Part shown: piece by piece, positions 1 through 9,500 of the stretch
Numbering within the stretch: the stretch's first letter is position 1
How the letters are laid out: each line of letters begins with the position of its first letter
DNA from: JBJXFY01 sp046155815
GTDB taxonomy: Bacteria; Verrucomicrobiota; Verrucomicrobiia; Limisphaerales; CAIMTB01
Length of the DNA stretch: 27,872 bases
NCBI GenBank assembly: GCA_046155815.1
Contig: JBJXFY010000114.1
Span: 1-27,872, forward strand
Reading direction: 5' to 3'
Notes under the pieces: generated by a model
Databases searched by the model: none
Told to the model about the DNA's origin: nothing
What the model saw: the letters and a program-made list of their open reading frames with translations, nothing else
Made by a program: the position numbers and the translations under genes

Positions 1-1
1 C

Positions 2-397
2 GACCTGATGTGGTACGGCATCCACGGCTGCGAATCGCTGTTCACCGTCATGGGGCCGGGCTGCCGGTCCGTCCGTCGCGGCACGAACGACGCCGGCGGC
101 ATCGAGGTCACCGGCGCCTGGGCCGGCGGCCGCACCGGCGTGTACCGCGAGGCCAAGGGCTACGGCGGCCTCGCCCGCGGCGAAAAGGGCGAGGCGGAGG
201 TCGGCGGCTTCGACGGCTACGCGCCGCTGCTGGTGGCGGTGGTGAAGTTCTTCCAGACCGGCGCCGTGCCCGTGGCCCCGGCCGAGACACTGGAACTCTT
301 CGCCTTCATGGAGGCGGCCGACGAAAGCCGGCGCCGCGGCGGCGCCGAGGTGACGTTCGAGGAAATCTTCAGGCGGGTGGGAGTGCCTGCGCCTTGA
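2..397 (+). CDS. Gfo/Idh/MocA family oxidoreductase, C-terminal part (5' end outside window)
   Basis: The reading frame is open from the window edge and stops at 397, giving about 131 residues of a C-terminus. It carries the string WYGIHGCESLFTVMG followed by GCRSVRR, which I recognise from the C-terminal half of Gfo/Idh/MocA oxidoreductases common in Verrucomicrobiota and Planctomycetota. The Rossmann NAD(P)-binding half would lie upstream, out of view, so the cofactor motif cannot be checked. The end (AAD-ESRRRGG-AEVTFEEIF) fits the last helices of such proteins. These enzymes usually oxidise or reduce sugars, inositols or related polyols. The substrate cannot be told here. A TIM-barrel isomerase/epimerase gene follows 186 bp downstream on the same strand, a frequent partner in sugar or inositol catabolism, so the two may act together. 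The 186 bp between them hold no feature I can support. Confidence 0.8.
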   Translation, partial: DLMWYGIHGCESLFTVMGPGCRSVRRGTNDAGGIEVTGAWAGGRTGVYREAKGYGGLARGEKGEAEVGGFDGYAPLLVAVVKFFQTGAVPVAPAETLELFAFMEAADESRRRGGAEVTFEEIFRRVGVPAP

Positions 398-583
398 TCC
401 GCCGGATTCCTTCCGGCCTGGCGGCGGGGCAGGATGCGTTGCCCGGCAGTTCCAGCTTTCCAGAATCCGAAGGGCCGGCTTCCCTCGCCTCCGGAATCCT
501 GCACCATGTCCATGAGACCGTTCGATCGCTCCAGGTTGTCGGCCTGACCGCGCAGGTCATTCCACGAAGCAGCACATCCCCGC

Positions 584-1498
584 ATGAAACTCGGCTTTGT
601 TTCCGCCATCCTTCCGGAACTCACCTTGGACGAGGTGCTCGCCTTCGCCGCGGCGAATGGCTTTGCGTGCGTTGAAGCGATGTGCTGGCCCGCGGGCCGG
701 GCCGAGCGGAGATTCGCCGGCGTCACGCATGTGGACGTCGTCGGCCTGACGGCGGCGAAGGCCGATGACCTGCGCGCGCTCTGGGTCCGGCACGGTGTCC
801 CGCTCACCGCGCTGGGCTACTATCCCAATCCGCTCGACCCCGAGGCCGAGGCCGCCGAGGCCGCGGTCGCGCATCTCAGGCACGTCATCGCCGCCGCGCC
901 AAGGCTCGGCCTGACGACAGTGAACACCTTCGTCGGTCGGGACTGGACGCGGAGCGTGGACGACAACTGGCCGCGCTTTCTCAAGACCTGGCGGCCGCTG
1001 ATCGCCTTTGCCGAGGACCACGGCGTGAAGGTCGGGATCGAGAACTGCCCGATGTCGTTCACGAAGGACGAGTGGCCTGGCGGCAAGAATCTCTTCACCA
1101 CGCCCGCCATCTGGCGGCGCGCCTTCAGCGACATCCCGTCGAAGAATCTCGGGCTGAACTACGACCCCTCGCACTTCGTCCTGCAGCACATGGACCCGGC
1201 CGGACCGCTGCGGGAGTTTCGGGACAAGTTCTTCCACCTGCATGCGAAGGACGTGAAGCTGCACCGCGACCGGCTCAACGAGGTCGGCGCCTTTGCGCAT
1301 CCCAACGAATGGCACACACCGCGCATTCCCGGCTACGGCGAGATGAACTGGGCGGAGTTCATGGCCGCGTTGACGGAGGCAGGCTATCGGGGCCCCGTGT
1401 GCATCGAGGTGGAGGACCCGACCTTCGGGAAGTCGCTGGCGGGCCGGCAGTGGGCGCTCAAGGTCGCGGGGAATGTGCTGCGGCCTTACTTCGGCTGA
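584..1498 (+). CDS. Sugar phosphate isomerase/epimerase (xylose isomerase-like TIM barrel)
   Basis: 304 residues, the usual length for the AP endonuclease 2 / xylose-isomerase-like TIM-barrel family. The start MKLGFVSAILPELTLDEVL is the typical first strand and helix. Likely divalent-metal ligands are visible in the expected order: E153 (GIENCPM), D194 and H197 (NYDPSH), H218/H220 (FHLHAKD) and E275 (CIEVEDP). The family catalyses keto-sugar isomerisation or epimerisation, or acts on inositol derivatives, in the cytoplasm. The exact substrate cannot be read from sequence. It follows a Gfo/Idh/MocA oxidoreductase on the same strand, which suggests a shared sugar or polyol route (inference). 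The region before the ATG has no strong Shine-Dalgarno site, as for most genes here. The family call is secure and the substrate is unknown. Confidence 0.88.
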   Translation: MKLGFVSAILPELTLDEVLAFAAANGFACVEAMCWPAGRAERRFAGVTHVDVVGLTAAKADDLRALWVRHGVPLTALGYYPNPLDPEAEAAEAAVAHLRHVIAAAPRLGLTTVNTFVGRDWTRSVDDNWPRFLKTWRPLIAFAEDHGVKVGIENCPMSFTKDEWPGGKNLFTTPAIWRRAFSDIPSKNLGLNYDPSHFVLQHMDPAGPLREFRDKFFHLHAKDVKLHRDRLNEVGAFAHPNEWHTPRIPGYGEMNWAEFMAALTEAGYRGPVCIEVEDPTFGKSLAGRQWALKVAGNVLRPYFG

Positions 1499-1584
1499 GG
1501 CGGTGCGCGGGTGCGCGGCCGGGCTGAGGCCGAAACCCGGGTTGCCAGACGGTATCCCCGGCGGTTCAGTGCCCGCGCCGCGGC

Positions 1585-1660
1585 GGGCGATTAGCTCAGT
1601 GGTTAGAGCGGCTGCCTTACACGCAGCAAGTCGGGGGTTCGAGTCCCTCATCGCCCACCA
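1585..1660 (+). tRNA. tRNA-Val (anticodon UAC)
   Basis: A complete 76-nt cloverleaf can be folded by eye. The acceptor stem pairs GGGCGAT with ATCGCCC. The D arm is GCTC-AGTGGTTA-GAGC. The anticodon stem GCTGC/GCAGC encloses the loop CTTACAC, giving anticodon TAC (UAC, valine). The variable loop is 5 nt, the T arm is GGGGG-TTCGAGT-CCCTC, and the discriminator A is followed by an encoded CCA (1658-1660). It lies between the isomerase gene and the threonine-aldolase gene. An open frame runs straight through it, which would mislead an ORF caller about where the next gene starts. A second tRNA-Val with a different anticodon lies near 21.1 kb. Confidence 0.97.
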
Positions 1661-1706
1661 GCTTCCCGCGCTTTCCACGACGGCCCGGCCGCGCTTTGCT
1701 CCCGGC

Positions 1707-2804
1707 GTGACGCGCTCCCGCCACTTCGCCAGCGACAACAACGCCCCGGTCTGCCCCGAGGCCTGGGAGGCCATGGCCCGCGCCAACCGGGATCACGCCC
1801 CCGGCTACGGCGACGACGCGTGGACGCGGCGCGCCGGCGACCTCATCCGCGACCTGTTCGAGACGGACTGCGAGGTCTTCCTTGTCTTCAACGGGACCGC
1901 CGCCAACGCCCTCGCGCTGGCCGCGCTCGCCGCGCCCCACCACGCGGTACTCTGCCACGAGCACGCCCACGTCATCCGCGATGAATGCGGAGCGCCGTCT
2001 TTTTTTGGCGGCGGGCTCCAGCTCCAGCCGCTGCCCGGGCCGCTCGGCAAGATCACGCCGGCGGACGTGGCGGTGGCGGTGCGCGGGCATTTTCCACTGC
2101 ATGCCTCGAAGCCCTCCGCGGTCACGGCCACGCAGGCGACCGAGTGCGGCACCGTGTACACGCCGGCGGAGCTGGCCCACCTCGGTGCGGCGTGCCGCGC
2201 GCACGGCTTGGGCTTCCACATGGACGGCGCACGCTTCGCCAACTCGGTCGCCGCGCTGGACGTCTCGCCGCGCGAGCTCACAGCGGCGCCGGGCGTGGAC
2301 GTGCTCAGCTTCGGCGCGACGAAGAACGGCGCGGCCATCGGCGAGGCGGTGGTGTGGTTCAACCGGGAGCGGGCGCGCGAGTTCGAGTACCGCGTGAAGC
2401 AGGCCGGGCAGCTCGCCTCAAAGATGCGCCACCTGGCGGCCGGGTGGGTCGGCCTGCTCGAGCATGGCGCCTGGCTGCGGCACGCCGCCCACGCCAACCG
2501 CATGGCCGCGCTGCTCGACGAGCTCATCTCCCCGCTGCCCGGCGTACTCCGCCTCTTCCCGCGCGAGGCCAACGCGCTGTTCGTGGAGCTGCCTGCGCCC
2601 GTGATCGCCCGCCTGCACGCCACGGGCTGGCGCTTCTATGTCTTCCTCGGCGAGACCGGCTGCCGCCTCATGTGCTCCTGGGACACGACGGAGGAGGATG
2701 TGCGCGAGTTCGCGGTGGAGGTGAAGGCGGCGCTGGAAGCCGAAGAAGCCCCGGGCCGGGAGTTTCAGGTTCCAATGTCCGATACGGACCGCGGCAGGGC
2801 CTGA
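1707..2804 (+). CDS. Threonine aldolase / beta-eliminating lyase family PLP enzyme
   Basis: 365 residues from the GTG at 1707, a normal length for low-specificity L-threonine aldolases. I chose this GTG because the family N-terminus (RHFASDNNAPVCPEAW) begins right after it, while the longer open frame upstream overlaps the tRNA-Val gene. Fold-type I PLP features are present: the ring-stacking His near 84 (LCHEHAHV), the PLP-nitrogen Asp 173 (HMDGARFAN) and the Schiff-base Lys 206 in SFGATKNGA. The family cleaves L-threonine or L-allo-threonine to glycine and acetaldehyde in the cytoplasm. Related enzymes act on other beta-hydroxy amino acids, so specificity is open. The last 15 or so residues look like an ordinary tail. 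The gene ends 33 bp from the convergent minus-strand gene, with no obvious terminator between them. Confidence 0.9.
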   Translation: MTRSRHFASDNNAPVCPEAWEAMARANRDHAPGYGDDAWTRRAGDLIRDLFETDCEVFLVFNGTAANALALAALAAPHHAVLCHEHAHVIRDECGAPSFFGGGLQLQPLPGPLGKITPADVAVAVRGHFPLHASKPSAVTATQATECGTVYTPAELAHLGAACRAHGLGFHMDGARFANSVAALDVSPRELTAAPGVDVLSFGATKNGAAIGEAVVWFNRERAREFEYRVKQAGQLASKMRHLAAGWVGLLEHGAWLRHAAHANRMAALLDELISPLPGVLRLFPREANALFVELPAPVIARLHATGWRFYVFLGETGCRLMCSWDTTEEDVREFAVEVKAALEAEEAPGREFQVPMSDTDRGRA

Positions 2805-2837
2805 CGCGCCGGCCGACCTCGCCCGCCCCCCGCGCGC

Positions 2838-5800
2838 TCAGTGGCCGTCCGCCGGCGGCGTGGCGACGACGATCTCGCGCCGGCCGGGGAGGACTTCAGC
2901 CCGCGACACCGCGCCGCCGGGCCAGCGCACCCGGACGGCCGCCGACTCCGGCCCGGCGGCGAGGACGAGCGTCGCGCTGTCCTGGCTCCAGTAGCCCGAC
3001 CCCGCCCGGACCTCACGGACCGGCCCGAGGCGGCCGGCGCGGTCCTCGAGGCGGACGGCGGCCCCGAAGCCGGCGGGATTGCCCGGCGGCCCGGCGAGGC
3101 GGACGCGCAGCCCCGGCCGCGCGCCAGCGTTCTGAAAGAGCCGGGTCTCGGCGCCGTTCTGCGTGACGACCAGGTCCACACGCCCGTCCCCGTCGAAGTC
3201 GGCCAGCGCCGCCGCCCGCTGTTCGCCGTCCACCTCGATGCCTGACTCCCGGCTGGTGAGCGGGCGCAGCGCGCCGCGGCCGTCGCCCAGCAGCACGAGG
3301 CCGCGGCCCGCGTCCAGCCGACCGCGGCCGGGCGGCCGGGCGAAGAAGTTCTGGCTGAGAAACAGGTCCTCGTTGCCGTCACCGTCCAGGTCCGCGGCGG
3401 CGACGCCGAACGCGGGGGTGACCTGGGCGGCGTGGGGCAGTTCGACGGGGTGGAACACATCCCCGCGCCGGAAGAACACGGTGGAGACGAGGGTGGTGGC
3501 CTCGACGCGGGCGACGCCGCCGGGCGGCGTGCCGAGCAGCTCGTCCAGGCCGGCCTCGACGTAGGCCCGGTGGGTGGGGAAACGGTCGCGCAGGTCCGGC
3601 AGGGCCAGCAGCAGGTCGTTGAGCGGCCGGCTGGGCACGAGCCGGCCGCCGGAGTCGCGTTCCGTCTCCACCAGGTCCAGCACGCCGCGCCCGGCGAGGT
3701 CGCCAAAGGCCAGCACGAGCGGCTGCAGCGGCGTGGCGCGGAGGGTGGAGTTCAGGCCCCAGTTGCCGGCGATGATCTCCGGCCGCCCGTCCCCGTCGAG
3801 GTCGGCGGTGGTGACGCCCGACCATAGGCCGCGATGGGTCTCGAGGCCGAGCTCGGCGGTGACTTCGCGGAGCCGGCCGCGCCGGTTCGCAAACACCCGC
3901 ACCGGCCCCCACTCGCAGGCGAGGATCAGCTCGGGGAAGCCGTCCGCGTCCAGGTCGCTCCAAACCGCGCCGTTGACGAGGCCGACACGCTCGAGCGCGC
4001 GCGAGTTGGCTTCGTCCGCCGTCCACCCGCCGGCGGACCGGATGAGCAGACGCGAGCTGGCGGCCGCGGGGTAGCGCCCGGGAATGACCCGGCCGCCGAC
4101 GAACAGGGCGGGCTCGCCCCCTCCGCGGACATCCGCGAGCGCCAGCGCGCCGAAGGCTTCCTCCGCGAGCGGCAGCACCGGCCGGGCGGCGGCCTCACCG
4201 ACCCGCCACGCCGCAAGGCCGGCTCCTTCGGTGACGTCTGCGGCGTCCTCGTAGCGGCACGAGGCGACGAGGAGCGTCCGGCCGTCCCCATCGGCCAGCC
4301 CGAGGATGCCGGCCTGGTCGCGGGGCACGGGGGCCGGGAGGGAGCCGCCGGCCAGGGGGAGGAAGCCGTTGGTGCCGGCATTGCGCCACGCGCCCGGCGC
4401 GCCGCCGCGTCCGCTGCCGACGACGAGGTCGTCGCGTCCGTCGCCGTCGAGGTCGAACCAGGCGGCCGCCGGGCCGGGCTGGCTCAGCCGCCGGGGCAGC
4501 AGCGGCTGGAGGGCGAAGTCATCGAACTCCGCCTCGACATGGCGGTGGCCGCGCAGCAGGCCGGTGACGTCGCGGAACAGCGGGGGCGCGGCGGGCGGCG
4601 CGGCCGGCGGCGCCGGCGGGGCGTCCGGCTCGTGCAGGAGGTGGAGGTGATCGGGCAGGGCGTTGGTCCAGGTCGAGACGCGCCCGCTGCGCCACCGGAC
4701 CGAGAGGGTGCGGGATTCGCGGCCGGTGCCCGCGGCGAACACCGCGAGCGGCTGCGAGCCGGAGAGGTAGCGGCCGCCGCAGCGGATTTCCTGGCGCTGG
4801 GCCGGCAGGCCGCCGCCGGACAGGGTGACTACGGCGCCGATGCCCTGGGTGTTGGGCGCGGCGCCGCGGAGCGTCACGGCCACCCGCGGCGCGGAAGTGT
4901 CGTTGCGCCAGAGCGCGGGGGCGTCGTTCAGGCGGTTGACCACCAGGTCAAGGTCGCCGTCGCCGTCGAGGTCCGCAGCGGCCACGCCGTGCTGAATGCC
5001 CGGGGCGGTCAGCCGCCATGCCCCGGTGGCTTCCACGAATCGCAGGCTGCCCTGGTTGCGGAAGGCGATGAGGGACTCCGGGAGCGGCGGGTACTCGCGC
5101 ATCTCCTCGGTGCGGCGCAGGCGCACGGCCTCCTCGAAGGGCACGGGTCGGCCGCGGAACTCGGCCATCCCATCCCGGCGGACCCACGGCCGACGCGCGG
5201 CGTCGAGGCGCTCGTTGGCGTCGCGGTCCTGCAGGTCCTTCATGTGGCCGGCGGCGATCAGGACATCCTCGTGACCGTCGAGGTCCACGTCGAGGAAGAC
5301 GGGCTGCCACGACCATTCCGAGGCGTCGAGGCCGGCGAGTTCGGCGATCTCCTCGAAGGTGCCGTCGCCGCGGGAGCGGAAGAGCGTGTTGCGGTTGAGC
5401 TGCGGGCGGTCGTGGATCTGGCCGATGCGGACGGGCGGGGCGGTGTAGGCGGGCTCCTGGCGGAGGCGCCGCCCGCGGTGCCGGCTCAGCATGTCCACCA
5501 CGAGGAAGTCCGGATGGCCGTCGCGGTCGAGGTCGCCAAAATCCACGCCCATGGAACTGGCGCTGGTGTGGCGAAGGGACGCGCGGGGCATGGCCTGGAA
5601 GTGGCCGCGGCCGTCGTTGAGCCAGATGCGGTCGGGCGTCCAGTAGTCGTTGCAGACGTAGAGGTCCGGGGCGCCGTCGCCGTTGAGGTCGCTGAAGGCG
5701 GCGGAGAGGCCCCAGTCGAGCGGGGCGAAGGAGAGCACCCGGCCGTCCTCCTCGCGGAACGCGCCGCCGCCCCACGGCACCGGGGTGAACCGGCCGCGGC

Positions 5801-6548
5801 CGTCGTTCCGGTAGAGCACGTCGAGTTCGCCGTACTCCTGGACCTGCCCGTTCACGAGGAGCACGCGGTTCCGCAGCGCCGGCGGGACGGTGAGCTGGCC
5901 CCCGACGCGCAGGAGGTCCACGCCGCCCTGGTCCTTGATCTCGTTGGTCCGGTAGTTCGCCACGTAGAGGTCCAGCGCGCCGTCGCCATCCACATCCGCG
6001 AGGGTCAACGTCGTGGCCGCGCCAGGCCGCCCCGTGCCCGCGGCGGCGGTGACGTCGGTGAAGCGCCCGCCGCCCGCGTTGCGGAAGCAGAGCGCGCCCC
6101 GGCCGCTGGTGCTCACCAGCAGGTCCGGCCGGCCGTCCCCGTCGAGATCGGCGAACACCGCGCCGCGGCCCACGTGGCCGGTGGTCACGACGCCCGACGC
6201 CGCGGTGACATCCTCAAACCGCCAGTCGCCGAGGTTCCGGTAGAGCCGGCCGCGTCCCTCGAGGCTGGCCAGAAAAACGTCCTGCCAGCCGTCGCCGTCG
6301 TAGTCCCCGATTGCGACGCCGGAACCGAGCTCGAGGACGCGGTTGGCGATGGCGGCGGCCTCGTCGAGCCGGTTGGTGAAGTGGATCCCGGCGGCGGGCG
6401 CGGAGAGCAGCGTGAAGCCCGCCGTGCCGCCCGGGGCGACGCCGAGCGGCCGGGCCTCGTCCCGGGCCGGCGCCGCGCGGAGCGGGCACCCCGCAGCACC
6501 GGCGAGCAGCAGGCCCGCGAGAACGACCGCCAAACCGGGCCGGACCAT
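2838..6548 (-). CDS. Exported FG-GAP/VCBS repeat protein with two ASPIC/UnbV domains (downstream paralogue)
   Basis: 1236 residues from the ATG at 6548. That start begins a signal sequence (MVRPGLAVVLAGLLLAGAAG, then Cys21), which could be a weak lipobox or a plain Sec signal. A GTG at 6578 would overlap the upstream stop by 4 bp (GTGA), so coupled initiation is possible. The body is two tandem modules. Module 1 has FG-GAP/VCBS blades with calcium-type DxDxDG loops (DYDGDGWQD at 82-90, DLDGDGRPD, DVDGDGALD) and ends in an ASPIC/UnbV domain at about 556-640. A Pro/Ala linker (about 642-656) leads to module 2, with more blades and a second ASPIC/UnbV domain at about 1142-1236 ending in VRWPGGAVS. 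This resembles the CRTAC1-type propeller family. Such proteins are extracellular; the ligand is unknown. The upstream neighbour is a close paralogue of almost the same length, so a tandem duplication is likely. Confidence 0.87.
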   Translation of the reverse strand: MVRPGLAVVLAGLLLAGAAGCPLRAAPARDEARPLGVAPGGTAGFTLLSAPAAGIHFTNRLDEAAAIANRVLELGSGVAIGDYDGDGWQDVFLASLEGRGRLYRNLGDWRFEDVTAASGVVTTGHVGRGAVFADLDGDGRPDLLVSTSGRGALCFRNAGGGRFTDVTAAAGTGRPGAATTLTLADVDGDGALDLYVANYRTNEIKDQGGVDLLRVGGQLTVPPALRNRVLLVNGQVQEYGELDVLYRNDGRGRFTPVPWGGGAFREEDGRVLSFAPLDWGLSAAFSDLNGDGAPDLYVCNDYWTPDRIWLNDGRGHFQAMPRASLRHTSASSMGVDFGDLDRDGHPDFLVVDMLSRHRGRRLRQEPAYTAPPVRIGQIHDRPQLNRNTLFRSRGDGTFEEIAELAGLDASEWSWQPVFLDVDLDGHEDVLIAAGHMKDLQDRDANERLDAARRPWVRRDGMAEFRGRPVPFEEAVRLRRTEEMREYPPLPESLIAFRNQGSLRFVEATGAWRLTAPGIQHGVAAADLDGDGDLDLVVNRLNDAPALWRNDTSAPRVAVTLRGAAPNTQGIGAVVTLSGGGLPAQRQEIRCGGRYLSGSQPLAVFAAGTGRESRTLSVRWRSGRVSTWTNALPDHLHLLHEPDAPPAPPAAPPAAPPLFRDVTGLLRGHRHVEAEFDDFALQPLLPRRLSQPGPAAAWFDLDGDGRDDLVVGSGRGGAPGAWRNAGTNGFLPLAGGSLPAPVPRDQAGILGLADGDGRTLLVASCRYEDAADVTEGAGLAAWRVGEAAARPVLPLAEEAFGALALADVRGGGEPALFVGGRVIPGRYPAAASSRLLIRSAGGWTADEANSRALERVGLVNGAVWSDLDADGFPELILACEWGPVRVFANRRGRLREVTAELGLETHRGLWSGVTTADLDGDGRPEIIAGNWGLNSTLRATPLQPLVLAFGDLAGRGVLDLVETERDSGGRLVPSRPLNDLLLALPDLRDRFPTHRAYVEAGLDELLGTPPGGVARVEATTLVSTVFFRRGDVFHPVELPHAAQVTPAFGVAAADLDGDGNEDLFLSQNFFARPPGRGRLDAGRGLVLLGDGRGALRPLTSRESGIEVDGEQRAAALADFDGDGRVDLVVTQNGAETRLFQNAGARPGLRVRLAGPPGNPAGFGAAVRLEDRAGRLGPVREVRAGSGYWSQDSATLVLAAGPESAAVRVRWPGGAVSRAEVLPGRREIVVATPPADGH

Positions 6549-6574
6549 CCCGGCGGCATTGCCTGAGACGAGGT

Positions 6575-9500
6575 TCACGGAATCGCGAGGACGCGGCCGT
6601 CCAGGGTGACGGCGATGGCGGGCGCGCCGGGGGGCGGCGCGGTGCGCACGATCCGGCCGCCCGGCCACTGCACCTCGACCTGGTCCGCGGGCGTCGGCGT
6701 CGCGAGCACGGGCGTCAACGAATCCTGGGACCAATAGCCGCCGCCCGCGCGGATCTCGCGCACCGGCCCCCAGCCGGACGCGAAGCGCAGCCGGACCTTG
6801 GCACCGGCGCCGGCGGGATTGCCGGCCGGCCCGCGCAGCGCGACGCGGAGGCCCGGCCGCGCGCCCTGGTTGCGGTAGAGCCGCGTCGCCGCGCCGTTCT
6901 GCGCGACGACGAGATCCACGCGGCCATCATGGTCGTAATCGCCGACGGCGCTGCCGCGCTGTTCCCCGGCGACATGGATGCCGCTGGCGGGGAACTCGGT
7001 GAAGGCGCCGCGGCCATCGCCCTTCAGGAGCAGCCCGCGGCCCGCGTCGCTGCGCGAGGTCTGCGGCTGCACCGCGAAGAAGTTCTGGCTGAGGAACAGG
7101 TCCTCGGCGCCGTCGCCATCCGCGTCCAGCACGTTGATCCCGAAGGCCGGGCTGAACTGGGCCGCCGGCGGGAGCCGCCCGCGCTCGAACCGGACGCCCC
7201 GGTTCAGGAAGACGGCGGTCTCGAGCGCGACGGCCTCGAGCACCGCCCCGGCGGCCAGCCGGTCGCCCAGCACCTCCGCCAGCGAGGCTTCGGCAAAGGC
7301 GCGATGGGTGGCGAACCGGTCGCGCACCCAGGGCAACGCACGGCCGACCTGGTTGAAGTCGCGCTCCGGAACCCACTTTGCCAGCTCGGGCGCCCACGCC
7401 GCCTCGATGACATCCACGGCACCGACCCCGTTGAAGTCGCCGTAATGGAGCCGCCGGGGATGTTGGCGGCTGGCCTGGTACTTCGTGTTCAGCCCCCAGT
7501 TGGATGCCGCGAGATCCAGGCGGCCATCCCCGTCGAAGTCGCCTGCGGCCACGCCGTTCCACCAGCCCGTGAATTCGTGCAGCCCCCACTCCCGCGTCGC
7601 TTCACGGAGCTGGCCTCGGTCGTTGGAAAAAATCCGCAGGGGCCCCCACTCGCAGGCGAGCACCAGCTCCGGCAGGCCGTCGCCCGTCAGGTCGGTCCAC
7701 ACGGCGCCGCTCACCATCCCGGCGGACTGCAGCGGGGCGCTCAGGCGGGGGTCGGGCTGGAAACGGCCATCCTCCTGCCGCAGCACCAGCGAGCCCCCGG
7801 ACTCCGGGTAGCGGCCGGGCAGCACCCGGCTGCCGACGAACAGCTCGAGGCGGCCGTCGCCATCCACGTCGCCCAGCGCCAGCGGCCCGGGGCTGGCCGG
7901 CATCGGCGGCGCCACCGGCACGGACCCCGCCGTGGCCGGGTCGTAAACTTGGACGGGGGCGGGCGGCTCTCCGGCGGCCTCGTAGCCGGAGAACCCGGCG
8001 AGCAGCTGCATGCCGCCGTCCGCCCGCGGCAGGCCCAGGACGGACGTGTGCTCGGCTGGCGCGGGGGCGGCGAAGGCGGGGTCCGTCCGGCGCACAAATT
8101 CTCCCCCACGGCCCACGGTGAACACGCCGGGGGATTCGCCGACGCCGGCACCGATCACCAGTTCGTCACGGCCGTCGCCGTCGAGGTCAATCCAGCCCAG
8201 CCCGGGACCGAGCTGGCTCAGGCGGTTGGGCAGCAGTGGCTGGCGGGAGAAGTCATCGAACGGCGTCTCCCCATGCGTGTGCGGCAGGAATGCCGAGGAC
8301 TCGGCAAACAGCGTGGCGGCGGCGGCGGGCGGCGCGGGCGGCGTCGCGGGCCCGCCCGACGGTTCGCGGAGCTCGTAGGCGTGGTTGGCCCGGACGCCCT
8401 CGACCCGTGACGTGCGCCCGCTGCGCCAGGCGACCTCGATGACCAGCGCGTCATGGGGTCCTGCGGCGAAGGTGCGGAGCGCCTCATCGCCGGAAAGGTA
8501 GCGGCCGCCGGCAACGATCTCCTGGGCCTGCCGTGGAACGGCGCCGTTCAGGAGCGTGATCCGTGACCCGATGCCCTGCGGGTTGCCGCCGGCGCCGCGC
8601 AGCCGCACCGCGACACGCGGCGCACCGCCATCATTGCGATGAAGGCCGGCGGCGGCGTTCAGGTTGTTCACCGCCACATCCATGTCGCCGTCGTTGTCGA
8701 GGTCCGCGAGGGCGATGCCATGGGAGATGCCCGCCTGGTCGAAGCCCCACCGCGCGCCTGTCTCCTCGAAGCGCAGGTCGCCGAGGTTGCGGAAGGCGAG
8801 GTTCGGCCGGGGCAGCGCCGGGCTCGCCTTGCGGAGCGCCAGCTCCTCGGCGGGAGGCATGGACCGGCTCCGGCGGGTGCGCTCGAGGCGCAGCCCGGTG
8901 TCCAGGTCCATGTCGTCGCGCCCGTGCCCGGTGGTCACCAGCAGGTCCTCGAAACCGTCGAGGTCCACGTCGAGGAACACGGGCGCCCAGGACCATTCGG
9001 TGGCGGCGAGCCCGGCGTAGCAGGCGATTTCGGAATAGGTGCCGTCGCCGCGGTTCAGGTGGAGCGTGTTCCGGCCAAGCTGCGGCCGTGCGAGCAGGTC
9101 GCCGGGCGCCGCGTTGTCCATGCCCTTGTCCGCCCGGGTGAGCCGGACGACGTGCTCGCGGCTGAGCATGTCGAGCACGAGGAGGTCATCGAGCCCGTCA
9201 CGATTGATGTCGGCGACGTCGAGGCCCATCGAGAACTTGCTCGTGTTGCGGAAGGCCAGCGGGGGAGCGGCCCGGAACCTGCCGCCCCCGGCGTTCAACC
9301 AGATGCGGTCCGGCGAGTCGAAGTCGCCGCAGACGTAGATGTCCGGCAGGCCGTCCGCATTGAGGTCACGGCACATGACGGAAAGGCTCCAATCATGGGG
9401 CGGCCGGGCGAGTGGAACGCCGGCCTCATCAAGGAAGGCGCCGCCGGTGAAGGGGACCTGGGTGAAACGCCCGCGGCCTTCGTTGCGAAAGACGGCGTCG

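Noticed and set aside
440..480. Weak TTCCAG-like repeats between the first two genes
   Set aside because: Spacing is irregular (8 then 7 bp) and only three units are seen, which is not enough to call a heptad array.
1473..1706. Longer N-terminus for the threonine aldolase gene
   Set aside because: It would translate the tRNA-Val gene. The family N-terminus begins at the GTG at 1707.
557..1786. 409-residue minus-strand frame
   Set aside because: It is antisense to the isomerase gene and runs through tRNA-Val(UAC), and its peptide resembles no protein family.
3834..6566. 910-residue plus-strand open frame, plus similar long ones at 6929-8410 and 8639-10027
   Set aside because: They are antisense to the FG-GAP genes. 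The repeated DxDGDG codons lack stops on the other strand and give monotonous VAVEVE-type peptides.
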